DNA of 6,319 bases from contig JAIRXI010000258.1 of assembly GCA_031268395.1 (NCBI GenBank), positions 1 to 6,319 on the forward strand, read 5' to 3'. The notes under the pieces are model-generated. The model made no database searches. It saw only the letters and a list, made by a program, of their open reading frames with translations, and was not told where the DNA came from. The position numbers and the translations under genes are program-made. Positions 1 through 4,714 of the stretch are shown here, piece after piece. Each line of letters begins with the position of its first letter. The stretch's first letter is position 1. Origin of the DNA: Tannerella sp. (GTDB lineage: Bacteria; Bacteroidota; Bacteroidia; Bacteroidales; Tannerellaceae).

Positions 1-102
1 GTCGGGAAATCTTACAAATATTATTTGACCGCATTGGGGAAAGAAACTATTATTATGGCGCAGAGATTAAAGGAAATCGTGATTATTCCCGCTTATTGTT
101 AA
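1..102 (+). CDS. C-terminal fragment of a hypothetical protein (winged-helix-like end)
   Basis: The first reading frame is open from base 1 and ends at a TAA at 100-102, giving 33 residues with the beginning outside the window. The stretch KSYKYYLTALGKETII has the pattern aromatic-x-LT-x-x-G-K followed by a helix. This is typical of the wing and last helix of winged-helix domains. It also resembles the C-terminus of a widespread uncharacterised family whose members end in a similar RYxLTxxG segment. That family link is from memory and is not proven here. The codons are AT-rich, like the rest of the left flank and unlike the genes after 1019. It may belong to an older mobile or accessory segment. 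A chance open frame of this length is possible, but the residue pattern argues against it. Confidence 0.5.
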   Translation, partial: VGKSYKYYLTALGKETIIMAQRLKEIVIIPAYC

Positions 103-237
103 ATATAACTTTTGCCAAACATTACACGAATTTTACTTGTAAGGTACTAAAAACTCATCATTTCCGATTCAGTGATTTCTCGACATTTTATTGATTGACT
201 AGCAGAATGTTATTGTAAAATTCATCAACTTTGTGTC

Positions 238-662
238 ATGAAAAAATTTAAAAGACACAGAGATTACGGTTTTTGGGCTCAGGCGGAGTCCTGAGCCGTT
301 TAAGTCAGTTGGGCGATCCGCTGGAGAGATTAAATAAAGGGATTGATTTTGAGATGTTTCGAAAAGTGCTGGCGAGCGGTCCAAGTAAACTGCCCAAGGG
401 AGCGGGAGGCCGTCCACCCTGCGGTTATGTACTGATGTTTAAAATCATGATATTGCAGCGCTACTATAATCTGTCGGATGATCAGGTGGAATATCAGGTC
501 AACGACCGGATGAGTTTCATGCGTTTTTCAGGATTAACACTGGCGGATGCCATACCGGACAGCCGTACGGTGTGGCATTTTCGGGAACAGTTGAGCGATA
601 GGGGCCTTGTGGAAAAACTGTTTGAAGTGTTTTTGGAAAAACTGGAATCGCTGCATCTCCTG
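238..662 (+). pseudogene. Remnant of an IS5-family transposase, frameshifted and truncated
   Basis: An ATG at 238 opens a frame reading MKKFKRHRDYGFWAQAES that stops at TGA 292-294. The match to IS5-family transposases then continues in another frame: LSRLSQLGDPLERLNKGIDFEMF, then GGRPPCGYVLMFKIMILQRYYNLSDDQ, NDRMSFMRFSGLTL and PDSRTVWHFREQL. This is the N-terminal DUF772/InsH-type domain. Joining the halves needs a one-base deletion (or two-base insertion) around 286-291. The match ends at LEKLESLHLL near 660; the frame runs on to 716 as unrelated residues. The first catalytic Asp of the DDE domain normally lies just beyond this point, so the whole catalytic core is missing and the gene cannot make active transposase. 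No clear terminal inverted repeat or target duplication was found. A modern annotation might instead call a 147-aa gene from a TTG at 273, but that start lies inside the conserved N-terminus in the wrong frame. Confidence 0.85.
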
Positions 663-754
663 ACGAGTGTACCCCTGCAGAGTTCGTTTCCGTTTTGTTT
701 GGCAGGACAAAGATAAAACTAAAAAAACTGTAGAAAATTTCTGATGAAAAATAT

Positions 755-809
755 AGCCTGCTTTTTGTCCGCTTGAACAAAAGGGCTTCTTTCAGCCTGC
801 TTTTTGTCC
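755..809. repeat. 16-bp direct repeat pair
   Basis: The sequence AGCCTGCTTTTTGTCC occurs exactly at 755-770 and again at 794-809, so the copies start 39 bases apart. Flanking bases differ on both sides. Because 39 is a multiple of three, both copies encode DKKQA in the same minus-strand frame (719-811). A partly complementary segment, GAACAAAAGGGC, lies between them, so an imperfect hairpin can form with the first copy. The function is unknown; a transposon end or a small duplication are both possible. Confidence 0.75.
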
Positions 810-936
810 ATTACACCTGATATTTGCTCTAATTCGACTGGTTTATACCCGATTTTTAACTTAGGTTATGTGTATCTCCGGTGAGCTGCTGCAATGTGGA
901 TTAAGTTGGTCTGATAAGTCGTCATTAATCTTTTTA

Positions 937-951
937 TTGTGATAATCACAA
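937..951. repeat. Perfect 15-bp palindrome, possible operator
   Basis: TTGTGATAATCACAA reads the same on both strands around a central A at 944. The arms are seven bases. It overlaps the minus-strand box TATCTTTG (949-956) by three bases, which is a position where a bound dimer could block or aid RNA polymerase. The half-site TGTGA recalls CRP-family targets, but the spacing is 3 rather than the usual 6 bases. As RNA it would have almost no loop, so a DNA-binding site is more likely than a terminator. Confidence 0.4.
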
Positions 952-976
952 AGATACGGCATCCTATTCAAACAAA
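949..976 (-). promoter_or_regulatory. Candidate leftward Bacteroidota promoter
   Basis: On the minus strand, 956-949 reads TATCTTTG, a full match to the Bacteroidota -7 consensus TAnnTTTG. A TTTG at 976-973 could serve as the -33 element, with a 16-base spacer that is a little short against the usual 19-21. Transcription would run left into the region with the palindrome, the 19- and 30-codon frames and the direct repeats. No real gene lies there, so this may be an orphan promoter from a decayed element. Confidence 0.35.
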
Positions 977-1018
977 CAACTGATAGCCAATATCTCTATT
1001 CTAAATTTAAACAGTTTC

Positions 1019-1195
1019 TTACTGTTTTCTCCGGTTTTTATATATGGGGACAAACACAACGACGGCGGAAGCAACCATGATGAAGACCGTGTAGAAATCA
1101 ACGGTTTTGCTGTATGTCAGCAACATGTAGCAGAGTATGCCCCACAGGACAATGATACAGACGGCCTGACTGGAAGTGATTTTGCGACGTGCCAT
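1019..1195 (-). CDS. Small two-helix membrane protein (58 aa)
   Basis: A minus-strand ATG at 1195-1193 opens a 58-residue frame ending with TAA at 1021-1019. The product starts MARRKITSSQ, has hydrophobic segments at about residues 11-28 (AVCIIVLWGILCYMLLTY) and 33-52 (DFYTVFIMVASAVVVFVPIY), and ends KNRRKQ. Positive charges at both ends and a short polar turn (SKTVD) predict a hairpin in the inner membrane with both termini in the cytoplasm. The start lies only 12 bases after the stop of the DUF2007 gene on the same strand, so the two are probably co-transcribed. Codon use and GC match the neighbouring genes rather than the AT-rich left flank. I recognise no named family and the function is unknown. 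It is short enough to be missed by gene callers. Confidence 0.75.
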   Translation of the reverse strand: MARRKITSSQAVCIIVLWGILCYMLLTYSKTVDFYTVFIMVASAVVVFVPIYKNRRKQ

Positions 1196-1207
1196 AGAAC
1201 GGTCAAG

Positions 1208-1576
1208 TCAGTGCATGAACAGATGAAGGCATACCAGTATCGCCAGCATACCGGCTATGAGAGCGATCAGGATAATGATATGTTTTCGCAGGAGGGGAAG
1301 GTAACGGGCCAGTCCCGCAGAAGAATCATCCACGCAGTTGTCCACATCATCTGTTTCCTGCTGCGAAAAGCCGCTGCCGTTTAATATTTCGAGTGCGCGC
1401 GGCACGTTGTGTTCCAGCACTTCCACGCGGACGCCGATATCTACAACTCCACGAAATACCCGACTGCTCACCTCGTTTCGAGTCGTGCAGGCAATCCCTT
1501 CCGCCCTGAGCAGGGCCGCCAGCATTTCTGCCGTTTCGGATTGTGCGAAGTTCGCGATTTCAACCAAATGCTCCAT
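1208..1576 (-). CDS. DUF2007 putative signal-transducing protein with C-terminal membrane anchor
   Basis: The 122-residue product begins MEHLVEIANFAQSETAEMLA. Residues 1-66 fit the DUF2007 (PF09413) ferredoxin-like fold: a first strand (LVEIANF), a helix (AEMLAALLRAEGI), a second strand pair with FRGVVDIGVRVEV, and the closing helix with V..A.EIL. An acidic linker (about 73-86, DDVDNCVDD) leads to one transmembrane helix at about 98-120 (KHIIILIALIAGMLAILVCLHLF). The small domain should therefore sit in the cytoplasm, held to the membrane. DUF2007 proteins are called signal-transducing by annotation, but no reaction or partner is established. The gene is first in a leftward pair with the small membrane protein and diverges from dut. 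The ATG at 1576 has GGAG two bases upstream, too close to be a good ribosome site, which is not unusual in Bacteroidota. Confidence 0.85.
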   Translation of the reverse strand: MEHLVEIANFAQSETAEMLAALLRAEGIACTTRNEVSSRVFRGVVDIGVRVEVLEHNVPRALEILNGSGFSQQETDDVDNCVDDSSAGLARYLPLLRKHIIILIALIAGMLAILVCLHLFMH

Positions 1577-1598
1577 AACTCCATTCTTTTAACATCAA

Positions 1599-1627
1599 CA
1601 AAGATACAAAAAAAAGTCGTATCTTTG
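1599..1627. promoter_or_regulatory. Divergent promoter pair in a 9-bp inverted repeat
   Basis: CAAAGATAC (1599-1607) and GTATCTTTG (1619-1627) are perfect inverted copies separated by 11 mostly A bases. Read rightward, 1620-1627 is TATCTTTG; read leftward, 1606-1599 is also TATCTTTG. Both match the Bacteroidota -7 consensus TAnnTTTG. Rightward transcription would start near 1633 and leave roughly 20 bases before the dut ATG at 1655. Leftward transcription would start near 1592, about 16 bases before the DUF2007 ATG. No good -33 TTTG is visible for either side. Each promoter's expected -33 region overlaps the other's -7 box, so the two polymerases probably cannot bind together. Confidence 0.6.
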
Positions 1628-1638
1628 GCGGCGTAAAT

Positions 1639-1644
1639 GGGAGA
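1639..1644 (+). promoter_or_regulatory. Ribosome-binding site that favours the 1655 start of dut
   Basis: GGGAGA at 1639-1644 lies 10 bases before the ATG at 1655. An alternative in-frame ATG at 1637 would put these bases inside the gene and would sit only a few bases after the predicted transcription start. The site therefore supports the shorter protein. Confidence 0.5.
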
Positions 1645-1654
1645 ACATCGTTTT

Positions 1655-2086
1655 ATGAAAATAAAAATTGTCAATAAGTCGCGCCATCCGCTGCCGCAAT
1701 ATCAAACGCCTCTGTCGGCAGGGATGGATATTCGGGCCAGCCTGTCGGAGCCTGTCGAGCTGAAACCGCTGGAGCGGAAACTGATCCCGACAGGTCTGTA
1801 TATCGCGTTGCCGGAAGGCTACGAAGCGCAGATGCGCCCGCGTAGCGGACTGGCTATCAGGCACGGCATCACGCTGCTTAACACGCCGGGAACCATTGAT
1901 GCCGATTACCGGGGCGAAATCGGCATTGTGCTGGTGAACCTTTCTTCCGAACCGTTCGTCGTCTGCGACGGCGAGCGTATCTGTCAGATGGTGATCGCTT
2001 CGCATGTTTCCGCAGAGTGGCAGCCGGAAGAGGTGTTGAACAACACGGAACGCGGTACGGGCGGATTCGGCCATACGGGAAAGTAG
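1655..2086 (+). CDS. dut: dUTP diphosphatase (dUTPase, trimeric type)
   Basis: This cytoplasmic enzyme splits dUTP into dUMP and pyrophosphate, which keeps uracil out of DNA and supplies dUMP for thymidylate synthesis. The 143-residue product has all five trimeric dUTPase motifs in order: AGMDIRA (22-28), RPRSGLA (61-67), [11 protein letters not shown] (79-89), GERICQMV (107-114) and [10 protein letters not shown] (133-142). Asp82 in motif 3 is the expected catalytic residue that activates water, and Tyr85 the residue that stacks on the deoxyribose. The glycine-rich C-terminal motif 5, with Phe138, closes over the active site. Length and motif spacing are normal. The start at 1655 ([14 protein letters not shown]) matches the family N-terminus as I recall it and has an upstream GGGAGA. 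The gene heads the operon with the envelope genes; the TPR gene follows after 38 bases. Confidence 0.97.
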   Translation: MKIKIVNKSRHPLPQYQTPLSAGMDIRASLSEPVELKPLERKLIPTGLYIALPEGYEAQMRPRSGLAIRHGITLLNTPGTIDADYRGEIGIVLVNLSSEPFVVCDGERICQMVIASHVSAEWQPEEVLNNTERGTGGFGHTGK

Positions 2087-2128
2087 ATGACGACTGATCA
2101 CCAACACACGAAAGAGCTTTGCTTATGA
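2087..2128 (+). other. 13-codon reading frame bridging dut and the TPR gene
   Basis: Directly after the dut TAG (2084-2086) comes an ATG that opens a 13-codon frame, MTTDHQHTKELCL. Its TGA (2126-2128) overlaps the TPR gene's ATG (2125-2127) as ATGA. Ribosomes ending dut could restart here and be delivered to the next start, as in translational coupling. The frame has no ribosome site of its own apart from termination at dut. It may simply be chance. Confidence 0.3.
2111..2116 (+). promoter_or_regulatory. Purine-rich ribosome-binding site of the TPR gene
   Basis: AAAGAG at 2111-2116 sits eight bases before the ATG at 2125. This favours the ATG over the in-frame TTG at 2119, which would leave almost no spacing. 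Confidence 0.4.
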
Positions 2129-3882
2129 GACATACACTTCTTGCGATCGGTTCGGTTCTTTGCCTTGCGGCAGGGATATGCCCCGCCGGGACGCTTGCCG
2201 GACAGGCGCATCAAACGCAGCCGGAGACGATGCGGCCTTCCATTCAGCGGAAACTGGATTATTTTTTCCTTGAAGGGATTAATCTGAAAAATGCAGGCAA
2301 ACTTGATGCCGCCTACGAAGTTTTTAAACACTGTCTTGAACTGGACTCCACCTCGTCGGCCACGCTTTTCGAACTCTCGTCGTTCTACCTGCAGACAGAC
2401 GAACCGGAAAGGGCGGTTTCCTACCTGAGAAAAGCCGTCGCCTTCCAGCCAGACAATTTCACCTGCAAACTGGCGCTCGCCTCCATTTTCCTGAACCTGG
2501 GCATGTTTGGAGAAGCGGCGGACGCTTATGAAGAACTGGTCAGGGCACATCCGGGCAAGGTCGAACTGAATTATTACCTGGCCGAAGCCCTCACCCGGAA
2601 AGGAGACATTGACGAGGCCATCCGGGCGTTTGATCTTCTGGAAGAAATGACGGGCATGAGCGAACCGCTCTCCATGCAGAAGTACCGGCTGTACATGGCG
2701 CTGGAACAGCCCGAAAAGGCTTTTGACGAACTGAAGAAACTGGCAGCTAAATATCCTGATGATGCACGTTATCTGATCCTGATCGGCGACCTCTACCTGG
2801 AACGGAAAGAGACCGACCGTGCCCTGGGCTGCTATCAAAAAGCCCGCGCCATCGACCCGGAGAGTCCCTATTACACGGTTTCCATGGCCAACTACTACGC
2901 CTCCATCGGCCGGCAGGATTCAGCGGAAGCACAGATTCACTCGGCGCTGGTCAATGAGAAACTGGATGTGGACATTAAGGTCGGGATTCTTTCCCGTTAC
3001 ATTCAGCAGTTGCAGCAGTCCAGTGACGAGATGAAAATCGCCAATTCTCTCTTTCAGCCGTTGCTGGAACAGCATCCCGAAGAGGTCGAACTGAAACTGT
3101 TTTACGGCACGCTGCTGGTACATCAGAAAAATCTGGACGAAGCGCATTTCCAGTTTCAACTGGCCACGGAAATGGATCCCGATAATGGACGCGCCTGGCA
3201 ACAACTCCTGAACCTTGCCTTTCTGCGGGAAGACGCGGAAGAAGCCGTCCGCATCTGCATGAAATGCCGGGAACTCTTTCCTGACGCGACGGAATACTAC
3301 TATTATCTGGGAATCGCGTATTACCAGCAGCAACGCTATCAGGAAGCAATCGACGCGTATTACGACGGGCTGAAGATCATTCCGGAGTCGAACCGTCCGC
3401 TGCGTTCCGACTTTTACGGACAGATCGGCGACATTCATTACCGGATGAAGCAGCCCGACGAAGCGTTCTCGGCCTATGACGAAGCGCTGAAATACAACGA
3501 ACGGAACATCCCCATCCTGAACAACTACAGCTATTTCCTTTCGCTGGAAAAAAGAGACCTGGACCGGGCCGAACGGATGAGTGCCCAGTGTATCAAGGCC
3601 GAACCGAACAATTCCACCTATCTGGATACGTATGCCTGGGTTTTCTTTGTGAAGGGGAATTACATGCTGGCCAAAGTATATATCGAAAATGCGTTGCGGA
3701 ACGATACGACAAACAGCCCGGAACTGCTTGACCATTATGGCGACATCCTCTATGTGACCGGAGAGCGGGAGAAGGGACTGGAACAGTGGGAGAAGGCGAA
3801 GGCCGCCGGCAAGAACACGCAGACGCTGGAGCGCAAAATCGCTGAAAAAACGTATCTGGAAACACCGAAAGATGAACAATAG
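2125..3882 (+). CDS. Exported tetratricopeptide-repeat protein
   Basis: The 585-residue product begins with a signal peptide (MRHTLLAIGSVLCLAAG, likely cut after AGQA near residue 28). No lipobox is present: the Cys at 19 is preceded by Ile. It should therefore be soluble in the periplasm or loosely attached to a membrane. Nearly all the rest is TPR repeats of about 34 residues, near 44-77, 78-111, 112-145, 146-178, 213-246, 247-280, 324-357, 358-391, 390-423, 428-464 and 500-567. Clear examples are ARYLILIGDLYLERKETDRA (residues 215-234) and YYLGIAYYQQQRYQEAIDAY (393-412). Residues 280-322 are less regular. Such solenoids bind other proteins and show no catalytic motif. The gene lies between dut and the DUF4292 gene and overlaps the latter by 11 bases, so it probably acts in the same envelope process, perhaps as a scaffold. 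That role is inferred from position only. Confidence 0.92.
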   Translation: MRHTLLAIGSVLCLAAGICPAGTLAGQAHQTQPETMRPSIQRKLDYFFLEGINLKNAGKLDAAYEVFKHCLELDSTSSATLFELSSFYLQTDEPERAVSYLRKAVAFQPDNFTCKLALASIFLNLGMFGEAADAYEELVRAHPGKVELNYYLAEALTRKGDIDEAIRAFDLLEEMTGMSEPLSMQKYRLYMALEQPEKAFDELKKLAAKYPDDARYLILIGDLYLERKETDRALGCYQKARAIDPESPYYTVSMANYYASIGRQDSAEAQIHSALVNEKLDVDIKVGILSRYIQQLQQSSDEMKIANSLFQPLLEQHPEEVELKLFYGTLLVHQKNLDEAHFQFQLATEMDPDNGRAWQQLLNLAFLREDAEEAVRICMKCRELFPDATEYYYYLGIAYYQQQRYQEAIDAYYDGLKIIPESNRPLRSDFYGQIGDIHYRMKQPDEAFSAYDEALKYNERNIPILNNYSYFLSLEKRDLDRAERMSAQCIKAEPNNSTYLDTYAWVFFVKGNYMLAKVYIENALRNDTTNSPELLDHYGDILYVTGEREKGLEQWEKAKAAGKNTQTLERKIAEKTYLETPKDEQ

Positions 3883-4714
3883 ACCGACTCTGTTCGCCCT
3901 TTGCCTGAGCTGTTTTTTCCTTGCATCCGGCTGCCGCACGTCGAAACTCCCGCCGGCCTCCGATACGAAAACGGCCAGCCGCCCGGAAACGGAAGAAGCC
4001 TTCTTTCTCTCTGTCCGGGAACAGTCGTTCCGCTATGAAACGCTGTCGGCGCGAATGCAGGTCGAACTGACGATGCCCGCCGGAAAAACGTTTACTTCCC
4101 GTGCCACTCTGAAAATCTGGAGAAACGATCGGATGCAGCTTTCCCTGCAACCGCTGCTGGGCATCGAAGCCTTTCGCGTCGACATTGATCCGGACAGCAT
4201 TCGGATTGTCGACCGGCTGAACAAACGCTATCTGGCGGAACACTTCAGCCACCTCAAAGAAATATCCCGGATCGGTTTCAACTTTTACAGCCTGCAGGCC
4301 CTTTTCACCAATCAGCTTTTCCTTCCGGGCGAAGCGGAACTGCCCGAAAATGCCTTTATCCGTTTCCGCCAGCTGCCGGCGACCGGCGGTTACACGCTGC
4401 AAACGCGGGACTCGGCCCGGTGGCAATATTCCTTCACGGCCGGACGCGACCGGAAATTATACGCTACCCGGATGACCGACACAGCCTCGGATCATACGTT
4501 GCACTGGGATTACGCCGATTTCCGCTCCGTCGGCACGCAGTTTTTCCCGATGAAAATACATGGCGAATGGACTGGCGGAGAGGCGGGGGGCGCGCTTTCG
4601 GTGAACTATTCCCACATAGATGCGGATGTCCCGGTAGAAATAAGACCCGACATTCCGCCGGGCTACACGCGAGTAAACCTCTCGCAAATCCGGAAAATGC
4701 TTGAACAGCCATGA
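3872..4714 (+). CDS. DUF4292 lipoprotein (possible LolA/LolB-like fold)
   Basis: The 280-residue product starts MNNRPTLFALCLSCFFLASG and carries a lipobox LASGC with lipidated Cys21. The following residues RTSK lack the acidic run of the Bacteroidota surface-export signal, so it probably faces the periplasm. The mature part has alternating strands typical of DUF4292 (PF14125): RMQVELTMPAGKTFTSRATL (61-80), then KIWRNDRMQLSLQPLLGIEA (81-100), VDIDPDSIRIVDRLNKRYL (103-121) and the helix LQALFTNQLFLPG (141-153). This order of curved sheet plus helix resembles the lipoprotein carriers LolA and LolB. A job in placing lipoproteins in the outer membrane is thus plausible but not shown here. The start lies 11 bases inside the TPR gene and the end overlaps the EnvC-like gene by ATGA, which points to coupled translation. 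Family assignment is from memory of its sequence pattern and gene order. Confidence 0.82.
   Translation: MNNRPTLFALCLSCFFLASGCRTSKLPPASDTKTASRPETEEAFFLSVREQSFRYETLSARMQVELTMPAGKTFTSRATLKIWRNDRMQLSLQPLLGIEAFRVDIDPDSIRIVDRLNKRYLAEHFSHLKEISRIGFNFYSLQALFTNQLFLPGEAELPENAFIRFRQLPATGGYTLQTRDSARWQYSFTAGRDRKLYATRMTDTASDHTLHWDYADFRSVGTQFFPMKIHGEWTGGEAGGALSVNYSHIDADVPVEIRPDIPPGYTRVNLSQIRKMLEQP

Larger units (their letters stand above)
661..1018. other. AT-rich intergenic scar without a convincing gene
   Basis: No reading frame in this stretch looks like a normal gene on either strand. It begins where the transposase match breaks off and ends at the stop of the small membrane protein. It holds a 16-bp direct repeat (755-770 and 794-809), a perfect 15-bp palindrome (937-951), two minus-strand TATCTTTG boxes (708-715 and 949-956), and short minus-strand frames of 30 codons (719-811) and 19 codons (866-925). 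It is much more AT-rich than the genes to the right. The likeliest reading is leftover mobile-element sequence, perhaps from a second element that cut off the transposase. Confidence 0.6.

Noticed and set aside
238..294. Programmed frameshift in the transposase
   Set aside because: Some IS5 relatives use frameshifting, but there is no slippery heptamer around 286-291, and the A-rich run at 241-246 cannot serve because the other frame meets a TAA at 249-251.
755..809. Minus-strand CAAAAAGCAGGCT looks like the Gateway cloning attB1 core
   Set aside because: attB1 has six A residues and a specific upstream TTTGTA, both absent here. The copies lie in natural AT-rich DNA, so this is chance similarity, not vector.
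937..951. Canonical CRP or FNR site
   Set aside because: CRP sites have six bases between TGTGA and TCACA, here there are three; FNR needs TTGAT and ATCAA with four bases between. Only the general operator idea is kept.
1637..1654. Upstream ATG start for dut
   Set aside because: It adds MGEHRF before the usual family N-terminus, lies only a few bases past the predicted transcription start and would place the GGGAGA site inside the gene.
1595..2107. Minus-strand frame of 170 codons over dut
   Set aside because: All five dUTPase motifs are on the plus strand, and the antisense product shows no recognisable feature.
2125..2208. TPR protein as a lipoprotein
   Set aside because: Cys13 and Cys19 in the signal peptide lack a proper lipobox: the residue before Cys19 is Ile, not Gly, Ala or Ser. 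An AGQA signal peptidase I site fits better.
2920..3939. Long minus-strand frame of 339 codons
   Set aside because: It is antisense to the TPR gene. Its arginine-, phenylalanine- and valine-rich product has no motif, whereas the plus strand encodes regular TPR repeats.
3593..4426. Minus-strand frame of 277 codons
   Set aside because: It is the reverse of the TPR end and DUF4292 gene and has a low-complexity, Arg/Pro-rich product with no family features.
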